A stretch of 64,000 nucleotides of DNA from an uncultured Eubacteriales bacterium. GTDB taxonomy: Bacteria > Bacillota > Clostridia > Oscillospirales > Acutalibacteraceae. The stretch lies in contig CAQZPH010000002.1 in assembly GCA_948933715.1 (NCBI GenBank), positions 9,433 to 73,432 of the forward strand. The letters are read 5' to 3'. The position numbers were made by a program, and so were the translations under genes. Shown piece after piece: positions 35,601-45,915 of this stretch; positions within the stretch are counted from its first letter, which is position 1; every line of letters begins with the position of its first letter. The notes under the pieces are model-generated. The model had not been told where the DNA came from. It saw only the letters and a list, made by a program, of their open reading frames with translations, and did no database searches.

Positions 35601-36596
35601 ATGAATTTTTTTTATACACTAAGTAATGCGGTGGGAACTGCGCTAGGCTTTGTGCTGTGGTTCTTCTTTGACCTATTTGATAGCTTTGTGCCAGCTGCAT
35701 TTATTTTTGTGATAATATTAAACGCCGTTTCTTTTCCGTTTGAAATAAAATCACGAAAAGCCATGGCTAAGAATGTTAAAATTAGCCAGAAGACTCAGGA
35801 GCTACAAAAAAAATATGCAAATGATAGGCAGAAGTTAAATGAAGAAATGGCAAAGCTCTATGAAAAAGAAGGGATAAATCCTCTTGGGGGTTGCTTGCCG
35901 CAGCTTTTACCAGCGATAATTTTCACAGGAGTTTATGGAGCAATTGTAAGACCGCTTACAAACTTGTTCCACGTTTCAGCAGAAGCGTTAAATTCTTCTT
36001 TAGAAGTTTTAAATTCGCTTCCCGGTCTTAACGGCACTTTTAATTCAGCCTACTCTCAGCTTGAGATTATAAAAATTTTCCCGCAAGTTAGCGATAAATT
36101 AACAATGTTTACTCCGGAGCAAATTAGTGATATTCTAGATTTTAATAAAGGATTTAATTTTTTAGGATTAGACCTTTTTGCAATTCCTATAGCTAGTTCA
36201 TTTACATCGTTTGCATGGATTTGGCCAGTTTTATCAGCGTTTACTATGCTAATTTCAACTCTTATCATGCAAAAAATGAACGATGCTCCGCAACAAGCGC
36301 CAGGCTGTGCTAAGTTTATGCCGTATGCACTACCGCTAGTGTTTGTGGGAATAACACTATATGCACCCGCAGCTCTGGGAGCATATTATACGATTCTTAA
36401 TTTAATTTCAATTGTTCAAGTAATTATTATGGCAAAATTTTATGGTCCAAAAGCAATCGAAGCAAGAGAAGAAGCGGCCAGAATCGCTCGCCTTGAATTA
36501 AATGAAGCAAACGAAGTAAAAATAAATAGTCCAAGAAAAGTTTCAATTGATAGTGTAAATAATCGAACCAATAATAAGAAAAACAATAAAAAATAA
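35601..36596 (+). CDS. yidC: Membrane protein insertase YidC/Oxa1
   Basis: Inserts and folds inner-membrane proteins. Five hydrophobic segments are visible, with the conserved region QELQKKYANDRQKLNEEMAKLYEKEGINPLGGCLPQLLPAIIF in the cytoplasmic loop (quoted in part) and the later helices WIWPVLSAFTMLISTLIMQKM and LVFVGITLYAPAALGAYYT. It lacks a lipobox, unlike B. subtilis SpoIIIJ. A basic Asn/Lys-rich tail (NNRTNNKKNNKK) ends the protein and may contact ribosomes. Length is 331. Confidence 0.96.
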   Translation: MNFFYTLSNAVGTALGFVLWFFFDLFDSFVPAAFIFVIILNAVSFPFEIKSRKAMAKNVKISQKTQELQKKYANDRQKLNEEMAKLYEKEGINPLGGCLPQLLPAIIFTGVYGAIVRPLTNLFHVSAEALNSSLEVLNSLPGLNGTFNSAYSQLEIIKIFPQVSDKLTMFTPEQISDILDFNKGFNFLGLDLFAIPIASSFTSFAWIWPVLSAFTMLISTLIMQKMNDAPQQAPGCAKFMPYALPLVFVGITLYAPAALGAYYTILNLISIVQVIIMAKFYGPKAIEAREEAARIARLELNEANEVKINSPRKVSIDSVNNRTNNKKNNKK

Positions 36597-36647
36597 CGAT
36601 TCATCTTTTTATTTTAACAAATGATTGACTTATGGAGGTGCACAATT

Positions 36648-37382
36648 TTGGTAAAAGAAGCTATTGGAACAGGTGAAACAGTTGGGTTAGCGCAACAAAA
36701 TGCATGTGAGGTTTTAGGAGTATCTGAGCAAGATGTGACATTTGAGGTTATTCAAATGCCGTCCCGAAAAACGCTTGGTCTTTTTGGAGGTAAGTCTGCA
36801 AAAGTTAGAGCAAGATTTGAAGTTTCTCCAGCGAAAATTGCTGCAGAATACTTATCAGATATCCTTAAAGCTTATGGACTAAAAGATTTCGTTGTAGATA
36901 TTGAAGAACATGACGATGGAGCTAGTTTGCATGTTACCGGCGAGAATGCTAAAATTGCCATAGGTAGAAGAGGAGATACTTTGGATGCGATTCAATATCT
37001 TGTGGGTCTTGTTGCCAATGATGTTAGCGATTCATATTATAGGTTAACAATAAACATTGGTGACTATAGAGAAAGACGTGCGAAAGTTTTAGAATCGCTT
37101 GGGAAAAAGCTTGCTTTTAAGGTGCTTCGGACAGGGAAACCAATTATTCTTGAACCAATGACTCCTTATGAACGAAAGGTTATTCATTTGGCTATAGAGA
37201 AAATCGATGGAGTAAAGTCATGGTCAGAAGGTGAAGGAATAAGCAGGCATCTCATAGTTGAGTTGTCAGATGATGCTCCACGAAAACAAACCTTTAAAAC
37301 TTATGGAAATATAGATCATAGAAAGTTATACGAAAATATGCACGTGCCACTTTATGAAAAAGTTGAAAGTAATACTTTATAG
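36648..37382 (+). CDS. khpB: RNA-binding protein KhpB (Jag/EloR)
   Basis: A 244-residue Jag-family protein that in Firmicutes binds RNA and influences cell elongation. Domains in order: N-terminal Jag_N (EAIGTGETVGLAQQNACEVLGV, then KTLGLFGGKSAKVRARFEV), KH-II (GENAKIAIGRRGDTLDAIQYL) and R3H (PMTPYERKVIHLAIEKIDG, then EGEGISRHLIVE). The start is taken as TTG 36648, with GGAGG at 36634-36638. It sits directly after yidC, as in most Firmicutes. Confidence 0.93.
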   Translation: MVKEAIGTGETVGLAQQNACEVLGVSEQDVTFEVIQMPSRKTLGLFGGKSAKVRARFEVSPAKIAAEYLSDILKAYGLKDFVVDIEEHDDGASLHVTGENAKIAIGRRGDTLDAIQYLVGLVANDVSDSYYRLTINIGDYRERRAKVLESLGKKLAFKVLRTGKPIILEPMTPYERKVIHLAIEKIDGVKSWSEGEGISRHLIVELSDDAPRKQTFKTYGNIDHRKLYENMHVPLYEKVESNTL

Positions 37383-37390
37383 TTCTTTCA

Positions 37391-37425
37391 AAAAAGGTGA
37401 TTCAAGAAAGAATCACCTTTTTGTT
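37391..37425 (+). terminator. Terminator of the rpmH-khpB unit
   Basis: A perfect 13-pair hairpin (37391-37403 with 37410-37422) with a six-base loop, ending in five T. Confidence 0.85.
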
Positions 37426-37440
37426 TATAAGGCGTATAAA

Positions 37441-37492
37441 CGGGGAGCGGCGAGTGTATTCACGCGATATAGTGTGGATACGCCGCCGCCCG
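37441..37492. repeat. GC-rich imperfect hairpin before mnmE
   Basis: Outer pairs CGGG with CCCG, then GCGGCG (37447-37452) with CGCCGC (37481-37486), then an inner GTATTCAC/GTGGATAC helix make one long interrupted hairpin of unusually high GC content for this genome. A competing pairing, GGCGTAT (37431) with ATACGCC, is possible. It could be a degenerate relative of the cloverleaf elements. Confidence 0.5.
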
Positions 37493-37551
37493 GACAAAAA
37501 GAAAAAGGAAATAAGATTAGGGAAGATAACTATAATTAGAAAGGATAAAAA

Positions 37552-38922
37552 ATGAACATAGATACAATAGCAGCAATAGCGACTGCACAGGGCCAAGGCG
37601 GAATAGGTGTTATACGTGTATCGGGCAAAGATTCTATTGATATTGTTGATAAGATTTTTAAATCTGTATCGGGTAAAAAATTAAAGGATACCCAAGGATA
37701 CAACGCAAGATTTGGGAAGATATATGATGAAAAAAATGAAGAAATAGACGAAGTTATCGTTCTTTTATATAGAGCTCCACACAGTTATACAGGAGAAAAC
37801 GTAGTAGAGATATCATGTCACGGAGGTCTTTATATAACAAAGCGAATTTTAAGACTAGTTTTCGATATGGGTGCAAGACCCGCAGAACCCGGTGAATTTA
37901 CAAAGCGAGCATTTTTAAACGGAAAAATGGATTTAATTAAAGCTGAATCAGTAATGAAACTGATTGGTGCCACAGGAAAAGGTGCAGCTAAAGCAGCATT
38001 GGCAGTTCACGAAGGAGCAATAAGCAAGAAAATCACAAAGGTAAAGGACGGTCTTGTTAATTTAGCAGCGCATTTATCGGTTTGGGCAGATTACCCGGAG
38101 GATGATATCCCTGAGGTTGAGTTTAGTTCTTTAAAAGAAAAAATGTTAGACGCTTACAAGATACTAAATGAATTAGCGGAAAATTATGATGCCGGAAAAG
38201 TAATCACAAATGGGATTGATACAGCAATTATTGGAGCTCCTAATGTAGGTAAATCGACACTAATGAATATGTTACATGGATCGGACAAAAGTATTGTTAC
38301 AGATATTCCCGGAACAACTAGAGATATCGTTGAAGGAACGGTTGTTTTAGGTGATATTTCTCTTCACGTTTCAGATACAGCAGGGATCCATACAACAGAA
38401 GATCCAGTTGAATCAATTGGCGTAAATAAAGCAAAATCAAAGTTAAGCTCCTCAGAACTAGTTTTATTAGTATTTGATGGGTCCAAAGAATTAACAGATA
38501 ATGATAAAGAGCTAATTAATTCTGTATCGGGGAGTAATATATTAGCAGTTATAAATAAATCTGATTTACCTAAAAAGATAGACCTTGAATATATTAAAAG
38601 GTTTATAAAAAATATAGTTGAGATTTCTGCAAAGAATAGAACTGGTCTCGATGTTCTTGAAAACAGTATTCTAAAAATAGTGGGAGCCGGAAATATAAAT
38701 CCATCCGAAGGTATTTTAGCTACAGAACGACAATATAAAACAGTGAAAAGTGCAATTAAATGTATTAAAGAAGCAATAGATACTTTATCTTCAGGGTTAA
38801 CTCTTGATGCAGTTACTGTTTCGTTAGAGGGTGCAGTTGATGAGTTACTCACTTTAACTGGTGAAAAAGCAACTACGGTTGTTGTGGATGAGATCTTTTC
38901 AAAGTTTTGCGTTGGAAAATAA
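37552..38922 (+). CDS. mnmE: tRNA modification GTPase MnmE
   Basis: With MnmG, builds the carboxymethylaminomethyl group on the wobble uridine of some tRNAs. The N-terminal folate-binding domain has TAQGQGGIGVIRVSG and APHSYTGENVVEI. The G domain in the middle has GAPNVGKSTLMN, DIPGTTRDIVEG, DTAGIH and NKSD. The C-terminus ends in the required C-[IV]-G-K motif (FCVGK). Length 456 is typical. AAAGGA precedes the ATG. mnmG follows 78 bases downstream. Confidence 0.97.
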   Translation: MNIDTIAAIATAQGQGGIGVIRVSGKDSIDIVDKIFKSVSGKKLKDTQGYNARFGKIYDEKNEEIDEVIVLLYRAPHSYTGENVVEISCHGGLYITKRILRLVFDMGARPAEPGEFTKRAFLNGKMDLIKAESVMKLIGATGKGAAKAALAVHEGAISKKITKVKDGLVNLAAHLSVWADYPEDDIPEVEFSSLKEKMLDAYKILNELAENYDAGKVITNGIDTAIIGAPNVGKSTLMNMLHGSDKSIVTDIPGTTRDIVEGTVVLGDISLHVSDTAGIHTTEDPVESIGVNKAKSKLSSSELVLLVFDGSKELTDNDKELINSVSGSNILAVINKSDLPKKIDLEYIKRFIKNIVEISAKNRTGLDVLENSILKIVGAGNINPSEGILATERQYKTVKSAIKCIKEAIDTLSSGLTLDAVTVSLEGAVDELLTLTGEKATTVVVDEIFSKFCVGK

Positions 38923-39000
38923 AAAATACACACTAGCTCAAATAGGCGATTTGGTTTGAGCGTGGGTCGAAATGCGATTAAATAAAAAGAAGGGTTTAAA

Positions 39001-40890
39001 TTGAAATATTATGCAGGAGAATATGAAGTATCAGTGATAGGTGCTGGTCACGCAGGAATAGAAGCTGCATTAGCTGCAGCAAGGTTAGGATGTAAAACTG
39101 CGGTGTTTACTATAAACATGGATGCAGTTGGGAATTGTCCGTGTAATCCGTCGATCGGGGGGACTGCAAAGGGTCACCTTGTTAGAGAAATAGATGCACT
39201 TGGCGGCGAAATGGGAAAAACCGCCGATGAATGTTTTTTACAAAGTAGAATGCTCAATAAGGGAAAAGGCCCAGCTGTACATTCACTAAGAGTGCAAATA
39301 GATAGAGAAAAATATAAAAGCACTATGAAATATAAGCTTGAAAAACAACATAATTTAGATTTAAGGCAAGCAGAAATAGTTGCTGTATCTAAAACAGATG
39401 ATGGTATTTGGGAACTAAGAAGTAGAATGAATGCTATTTACAGAACTAAAACTGTAATCATTGCCACAGGAACATATCTCAGCAGCAAAATATACGTTGG
39501 GGAAGTTTCTTTTGAAAGCGGGCCTGATGGTATTTTTCCCGCATCTTTTTTGGGAGAATCTTTAAAAGAATTAGGACTGCGTCTTAGAAGGTTTAAAACA
39601 GGAACTCCAGCGCGTGTTTTAAAGTCGACAATAGATTTTTCTCAGCTAGAAGTACAAAAGGGTGACGATAGTATCGTACCTTTTTCAAGAATGACAAAAG
39701 ACATTGGCAAAAATCAAGTTGTATGTCATATTGGCTACACAAATGAAAAAACAAAAGAGATAATCATAAAAAATATTGATAGGTCGCCGCTATATGCAGG
39801 TAAGATAGAGGGAAAAGGACCGAGATATTGCCCGAGCATTGAAGATAAAATAGTGAGGTTTAAAGATAAAGAAAGACATCAATTTTTTGTAGAGCCTTGT
39901 GGCTTAAACACTGATGAGATGTACATTCAGGGGTTGTCGTCTTCGTTACCGGAAGATGTTCAGATTCAATTTTACCACACTTTACCAGGATTTGGAAATG
40001 CGCTGATTATGAGGCCAGCTTATGCAATTGAATATGATTGCGTGGACCCTTTGCAAATGAATTCCACTTTAGAATTTTCTGAGTTTCCAGGTTTATATGG
40101 TGCTGGCCAATTTAACGGTAGTTCAGGCTACGAGGAGGCTGCAGCTCAAGGGTTAGTTGCTGGAATTAATGCTGCGTTAAAAGTTAAGGGTGAGTTACCA
40201 ATGAAGCTTGATCGGTCAACTTCGTATATTGGAACTTTGATTGACGATTTGGTTACCAAGGGGGTTAGCGATCCATACAGAATGATGACATCTCGTTCGG
40301 AATATAGGCTGGTGCTGCGCCAAGATAATGCCGACGAAAGGTTAACTCCAATTGGTAGGCGAGTTGGACTTATATCAGATGATGCTTGGGAAAAATTTAA
40401 AATAAGAGAAAACGCAAAAAAAGAAGAATTAAGGCGGATCAGGGAGCTAGTGATATCGCCATCTGCCGAGGTAAATGATATAATTGTTTCACGTGAAACA
40501 TCGCCGATTGTTTCTGGAATTAGAATGATAGATCTTCTTAAGAGACCTCAAATTACATATGAGTGCTTAGCACCGATTGATAAGACCCGGCCAGACCTAG
40601 ATCCAACTGTTTTTGAGCAGGTGGAAGTGGAACTAAAATACGAGGGATATATAAAAAAACAGTTAGCGCAAATTGAAGAAATGAAACGACTTGAAGTGAA
40701 AAAGTTGCCAGTTGATGTTGATTATTCTCAGATTATTGGGCTAAGACTGGAAGCAATAGAAAAGTTGAATTTAGTTAAACCCGAGAATATCGGACAGGCT
40801 TCCCGGATTTCAGGGGTTAGTCCTGCTGATATTTCTGTTCTTTTAATATGGTTAGCCCGGCAGTCGCGAAAGGAAGAAGTGAATGGATAA
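39001..40890 (+). CDS. mnmG: tRNA uridine-5-carboxymethylaminomethyl modification enzyme MnmG
   Basis: FAD enzyme, partner of MnmE. The FAD motif is VSVIGAGHAGIEAALAAARLG at the N-terminus; further signatures are NPSIGGTAKGHLVREIDALGG, GPRYCPSIEDKIVRF and GSSGYEEAAAQGLVAGINA. The C-terminal helical domain follows and ends at residue 629, typical length. The start is TTG 39001 with GAAGGG upstream. A perfect parS site lies inside the gene at 40495-40510, read in frame as I-V-S-R-E-T. The last eight bases overlap rsmG. Confidence 0.97.
   Translation: MKYYAGEYEVSVIGAGHAGIEAALAAARLGCKTAVFTINMDAVGNCPCNPSIGGTAKGHLVREIDALGGEMGKTADECFLQSRMLNKGKGPAVHSLRVQIDREKYKSTMKYKLEKQHNLDLRQAEIVAVSKTDDGIWELRSRMNAIYRTKTVIIATGTYLSSKIYVGEVSFESGPDGIFPASFLGESLKELGLRLRRFKTGTPARVLKSTIDFSQLEVQKGDDSIVPFSRMTKDIGKNQVVCHIGYTNEKTKEIIIKNIDRSPLYAGKIEGKGPRYCPSIEDKIVRFKDKERHQFFVEPCGLNTDEMYIQGLSSSLPEDVQIQFYHTLPGFGNALIMRPAYAIEYDCVDPLQMNSTLEFSEFPGLYGAGQFNGSSGYEEAAAQGLVAGINAALKVKGELPMKLDRSTSYIGTLIDDLVTKGVSDPYRMMTSRSEYRLVLRQDNADERLTPIGRRVGLISDDAWEKFKIRENAKKEELRRIRELVISPSAEVNDIIVSRETSPIVSGIRMIDLLKRPQITYECLAPIDKTRPDLDPTVFEQVEVELKYEGYIKKQLAQIEEMKRLEVKKLPVDVDYSQIIGLRLEAIEKLNLVKPENIGQASRISGVSPADISVLLIWLARQSRKEEVNG
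40495..40510. promoter_or_regulatory. parS site 1, inside mnmG
   Basis: TGTTTCACGTGAAACA, a perfect match to the Firmicutes parS consensus bound by Spo0J/ParB. It is the only copy in the window located within a coding region. Confidence 0.95.
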
Positions 40891-41596
40891 TTTCTCTAAT
40901 ATAATAAAAACTGTACTAGAAGATAGTAAATTTACTTTTACAGATGCAATGATGGACCAATTTGTAAAGTATGCAGAACAGTTAGTGCAGTGGAACAGCA
41001 AGATTAACTTAACCGCGATAACAGATCCAAAAGAGATTGCCATAAAACATTTTATAGATAGCTTGTCGGTTTTGGATGCCTTTGAGATTCCGCGTGGCGC
41101 AAAGGTGATCGATGTTGGAACCGGTGCCGGATTTCCGGGAGTTCCTTTAAAAATAGTTCGCCCGGATATAAAGTTGACGCTATTAGATAGTTTAAATAAA
41201 AGATTGATTTTCCTTGAAGAATTGATGTCAAAACTTAATTTACAGGCAGAGTTAATCCATTCAAGAGCAGAAGATGCTGCAAGAATGCAGATTTTGCGAG
41301 AAAGTTATAATGTGGCTGTCTCTCGTGCTGTAGCGCCTCTTAATGTGCTTTTAGAACTTTGCATTCCATTTGTTAGCGCTCACGGTGTATTTATTGCAAT
41401 GAAAGGAAGCAATGCAAATGCGGAATTAGAAAACTCTAAAAACGCTATGGAATGCTTAAAAGCTGAAGTTGTTGATATTAAAGTTTCTAGTTTGATAGAT
41501 AAAAACGATAGAAATATTATTATTTTTAAGAAATATTCAGAACTTTCAAACATTTATCCCCGACATAGCTCAAAAATATCAAAAAAACCGCTATAG
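40883..41596 (+). CDS. rsmG: 16S rRNA (guanine527-N7)-methyltransferase RsmG
   Basis: SAM-dependent methyltransferase (GidB) acting on 16S rRNA. Typical regions are FVKYAEQLVQWNSKINLTAI, KHFIDSLSVLDAF, the SAM motif KVIDVGTGAGFPGVPLKI, LLDSLNKRLIFLEEL and VAVSRAVAPLNVLLELCIPF. Length 237 is normal. The ATG overlaps the end of mnmG by eight bases, so the two are translationally coupled. The Noc-like gene follows. Confidence 0.96.
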   Translation: MDNFSNIIKTVLEDSKFTFTDAMMDQFVKYAEQLVQWNSKINLTAITDPKEIAIKHFIDSLSVLDAFEIPRGAKVIDVGTGAGFPGVPLKIVRPDIKLTLLDSLNKRLIFLEELMSKLNLQAELIHSRAEDAARMQILRESYNVAVSRAVAPLNVLLELCIPFVSAHGVFIAMKGSNANAELENSKNAMECLKAEVVDIKVSSLIDKNDRNIIIFKKYSELSNIYPRHSSKISKKPL

Positions 41597-41706
41597 TTTT
41601 GTGTTTACAACATAAAAAAACGTTTTTTCTCCTACATAAAAGGTTAATAATTTCTAATTTACTATGTTATTATCTTCTTGAAGATGGATATGTAGGAGGG
41701 ATGATA

Positions 41707-42528
41707 TTGATTTTCGTTCAAAATTCGGACAAGGTAAGAAGTATTCCGGTTATTCAAATTGAACCAAATCGTTCTCAACCACGAACGAGGTTTTCAAAAG
41801 AAGAATTAGCTGGGCTTTCTGAAAGCATCAAGGAAAATGGCATTTTACAGCCACTTACCGTGCGAAAAGTTTTTGCTTCTAAGTTTGAACTGATTGCAGG
41901 AGAAAGACGACTTAGAGCAGCAATAATGGCTGGATTTAAAACAGTGCCGTGTTTGATTGTTGACTGCGATGAAACACAGTCTGCGGTGTTTGCCTTGTTA
42001 GAAAATTTACAGCGTTCTGATTTAGGACCTTTTGAAGAAGCCGAAGGGATTCAAAGGCTGATTCAAGGTTGCGGAATAACACAGGAGGTGGCAGCACAAA
42101 AATTAGGTAAAAAACAATCAACTATTGCAAATAAACTACGTTTATTAAAGCTTAGTAAAGAAGAAAGACAAAGAATAACAGAGGCAAATTTAACAGAACG
42201 GCATGCAAGAGCACTTTTAAAGCTAGAAAACAAAGAGCAAAGGGAGATTGCTCTAAGTAGGATAATTTTAAAAGGTCTTAACGTGCAGAAATCAGAGATC
42301 TTAATTGATTCGATGATTGCTGAAAATACCTCAAAAAACACGAATGCACATAGAAAGATCATAATTAAAGACATTAGAATATTTATGAATACTATAAACA
42401 AAGCGATAGACACTATGAAACTTTCAGGTATAGATGCTCAAAGATCTCAGAGGGAGACTGAGGACTATATAGAATATATGGTTAGGATTCCAAAAGCTAC
42501 CATGGTAAAAGCAGTGGAGTCGGCCTGA
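41707..42528 (+). CDS. noc: ParB-family DNA-binding protein, Noc-like
   Basis: One of two ParB paralogues in the window. It has the ParB N-domain (VIQIEPNRSQPRTRFSKEELAGLSESI in part), the CTP-binding motif GERRLRAAIMAG, and the helix-turn-helix domain TQEVAAQKLGKKQSTIANKLRLLKLS. The C-terminal dimerisation part is present. Its place, right after rsmG and before soj-spo0J, matches noc of Bacillus, the nucleoid occlusion factor; a second ParB role is also possible. TTG 41707 gives seven-base spacing from GTAGGAGG; the ATG at 41701 touches that site. Predicted length is 273. Confidence 0.82.
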   Translation: MIFVQNSDKVRSIPVIQIEPNRSQPRTRFSKEELAGLSESIKENGILQPLTVRKVFASKFELIAGERRLRAAIMAGFKTVPCLIVDCDETQSAVFALLENLQRSDLGPFEEAEGIQRLIQGCGITQEVAAQKLGKKQSTIANKLRLLKLSKEERQRITEANLTERHARALLKLENKEQREIALSRIILKGLNVQKSEILIDSMIAENTSKNTNAHRKIIIKDIRIFMNTINKAIDTMKLSGIDAQRSQRETEDYIEYMVRIPKATMVKAVESA

Positions 42529-42581
42529 TTTGAGATTAAAAATAGTATATTTCTAGTGCATTTTTTACTTTATTATCAAAA

Positions 42582-42597
42582 TGTTTCACGTGAAACA
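42582..42597. promoter_or_regulatory. parS site 2
   Basis: TGTTTCACGTGAAACA, perfect. The palindrome extends with AAAA on the left and TTTT on the right (42578-42601). Confidence 0.95.
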
Positions 42598-42686
42598 TTT
42601 TGATTTTTTTTTGCACTTTTACTTATAAATACTGTTCTTTAGTTTAAAATGTATTTTATATGAGATTTATCCTTGTTAAGCTAAAA

Positions 42687-42702
42687 TGTTTCACGTGAAA
42701 CA
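42687..42702. promoter_or_regulatory. parS site 3
   Basis: TGTTTCACGTGAAACA, perfect. The palindrome extends to 32 bases (42679-42710, adding AGCTAAAA on one side and its complement on the other) and is followed by TTTTTA, so as RNA it could also act as a terminator of the noc transcript. Confidence 0.95.
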
Positions 42703-42834
42703 TTTTAGCTTTTTATATTTTAAGGTCCCTAACTTATCCTCATATTTTGTGGTAAAACACTTTGATAATTATCGTCATATTTTGTTGCTTTTTTATTATA
42801 ATGTGGTATAATTTATGTAGAAAGGGGGAGTACC

Positions 42835-43617
42835 ATGGAAAAAATAATTGCAATTACAAATCAAAAGGGAGGCGTGGGAAAAACAACTACGGCAATAAAC
42901 TTAGCAGCATCCTTCGGTAAGTTAGGAAAAAGAACTTTGCTAATCGATATGGACCCTCAGGGGAATACGACAAGTGGTTTAGGGATTGATAAAAGGAAAT
43001 TAACATCCTCTGTATACGATGTGTTGTTAAATATTGACAAGATTAACCAAGCCATTGTAAGTACGAAATTTGATAACCTACACATTTTGCCCTCTAATAT
43101 GGCTTTAGCTGGCGCCGAGATAGAGTTGGCAGGGTTAGAAAATAGGGAATCAAAATTGAGTCAGGCTGTAAACTTAATTAAACATCAATATGATTATATT
43201 TTTGTAGATTGCCCGCCATCGCTGGGGCTAGTGACAACGAATGCGCTATGTTTGAGTGATTCAGTTATTGTTCCTATACAATGTGAGTTCTATGCTTTAG
43301 AAGGATTGTCTCAATTGATGAGCACAGTTAGACGGATAAAAAGAACTTATAACCCCAGATTAGATGTAGAAGGAGTTCTTTTAACTATGGTTGATGGCCG
43401 GTTAAGATTGACTCAACAGGTTTCGCAAGAAATAAAAAAATATTTTTCAGATAAAGTCTTTGAAACAGTTATACCACGGACGGTTAAGCTTTCTGAATCG
43501 CCAGGTTTTGGTGTTCCTGTTATCTATTATGATAGATACAATAAAGGCGCACGGGCTTATCTAACTTTAGCTGAAGACATTTTAAAAAATCATGGAAGAG
43601 AGAGTGAGGCTAAGTGA
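42835..43617 (+). CDS. soj: Chromosome-partitioning ATPase Soj/ParA
   Basis: ATPase of the ParABS segregation system. The deviant Walker A motif is ITNQKGGVGKTTTAINLA, followed by LLIDMDPQGNTTSGLGI and IFVDCPPSLGLVTTNAL. Length 260 is typical. AAAGGGGGAG lies upstream. The last four bases overlap spo0J (GTGA), so the two proteins are probably made at a fixed ratio. Two parS sites lie just upstream. Confidence 0.97.
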   Translation: MEKIIAITNQKGGVGKTTTAINLAASFGKLGKRTLLIDMDPQGNTTSGLGIDKRKLTSSVYDVLLNIDKINQAIVSTKFDNLHILPSNMALAGAEIELAGLENRESKLSQAVNLIKHQYDYIFVDCPPSLGLVTTNALCLSDSVIVPIQCEFYALEGLSQLMSTVRRIKRTYNPRLDVEGVLLTMVDGRLRLTQQVSQEIKKYFSDKVFETVIPRTVKLSESPGFGVPVIYYDRYNKGARAYLTLAEDILKNHGRESEAK

Positions 43618-44489
43618 TATCGACAAAAAAAGGTGGACTTGGAAAAGGCTTAGATGCTATATTTGTAGAGAATGATATGGAAAATAAAAATGCTGTCACA
43701 CTAAAAATTTCAGAAATAGAACCAAATAGAGGTCAACCAAGAACAGATTTTGATGAGGAAGCTTTAGCCGAACTAGCCGATTCAATCGCTCAGCATGGTG
43801 TTTTGCAGCCACTTCTTGTAAGACCTGTATCCGGGGACAGCTATCAAATAGTTGCCGGTGAACGTCGTTGGAGAGCTTCTAGAATGGCAGGATTAACGGA
43901 AGTTCCCGTAATTATTAAAGAGCTCACAGATAGCGAAGTTATGGAAATTGCTTTGATAGAAAATCTGCAACGTGAAGATTTGTCACCAATAGAAGAAGCT
44001 TTTGGTTATAAATCCTTGATGGATACATATAGTTTAACTCAAGACGAAGTGGCTAAAACTGTTGGTAAATCACGATCTGCGGTAGCAAATGCCATTCGAC
44101 TATTAAGTTTGCCCAAAAGCATCATCGACATGATTTCAGATGGAAGGCTAAGTTCCGGCCACGCAAGGCCGCTATTAACTTTGCAAACACTTGAGGATAT
44201 GGAAAAAATTGCCAATTTAGCAATTGACAGAATGCTCTCTGTTAGAGAAGTTGAAAAAATATGTAAAACCCTTGTGGAGAATGGATCTTTAAATAAAAGA
44301 AAAATTAGAAGTTTGAAAAAAAGAAATCCGTTCTTTGATGAAGTTGAAATTTCTTTAAAAGAAGCTTTAGGCAGAAGAGTAAAAGTTAAAGATAAGCCTA
44401 ATAAAAATAAAGGAATTTTAGAAATAGAATTTTATAACAATGAAGATCTAGCAGGCATTGCAAGATGCCTTGGAGAAAGGGTCATTTAA
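43614..44489 (+). CDS. spo0J: Chromosome-partitioning protein Spo0J/ParB
   Basis: parS-binding CTPase clamp. The N-terminal Soj-activating peptide is KKGGLGKGLDAIF. Then come the ParB domain with EIEPNRGQPRTDFDEEALAELADSI (in part) and the CTP motif VAGERRWRASRMAG, the helix-turn-helix LTQDEVAKTVGKSRSAVANAIRLL, and the C-terminal dimer domain ending LAGIARCLGERVI. The start is GTG 43614, overlapping the soj stop. Length is 291. Confidence 0.97.
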   Translation: MISTKKGGLGKGLDAIFVENDMENKNAVTLKISEIEPNRGQPRTDFDEEALAELADSIAQHGVLQPLLVRPVSGDSYQIVAGERRWRASRMAGLTEVPVIIKELTDSEVMEIALIENLQREDLSPIEEAFGYKSLMDTYSLTQDEVAKTVGKSRSAVANAIRLLSLPKSIIDMISDGRLSSGHARPLLTLQTLEDMEKIANLAIDRMLSVREVEKICKTLVENGSLNKRKIRSLKKRNPFFDEVEISLKEALGRRVKVKDKPNKNKGILEIEFYNNEDLAGIARCLGERVI

Positions 44490-45779
<1,290 letters not shown>

Positions 45780-45878
45780 TTTTTCAACATAATAAGAAGT
45801 ATTTGTGGAAAAACTAAAAAGGGGATTAAATTATATCTCCACTATATTTTAGGTACGTTCACCCATTTAACTCCAGTT

Positions 45879-45910
45879 AAAAAAGGCAAGCTTAAAGCTT
45901 GCCTTTTTTA
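45879..45910. terminator. Bidirectional terminator between serS and the YerB-like gene
   Basis: A hairpin AAAAAAGGCAAGCTT with AAGCTTGCCTTTTTT, A-rich on one side and T-rich on the other, lies between two convergent genes and can stop both. Confidence 0.85.
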
Positions 45911-45915
45911 TTATT

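Larger units (their letters stand above)
42529..42834. other. noc-soj intergenic region with two parS sites and the soj promoter
   Basis: The 306-base gap holds two perfect parS palindromes (42582-42597 and 42687-42702), 105 bases apart. A TATAAT about 25 bases before the soj ribosome binding site can pair with TTGCTT at 16-base spacing as a promoter. The segment TCATATTTTGTGG/TCATATTTTGTTG is repeated (about 42740 and 42775). Confidence 0.7.

Noticed and set aside
45780..45880. A riboswitch or T-box near serS
   Set aside because: The DNA upstream of serS is only 15 bases after spo0J, and the region after serS shows no T-box or other leader features.
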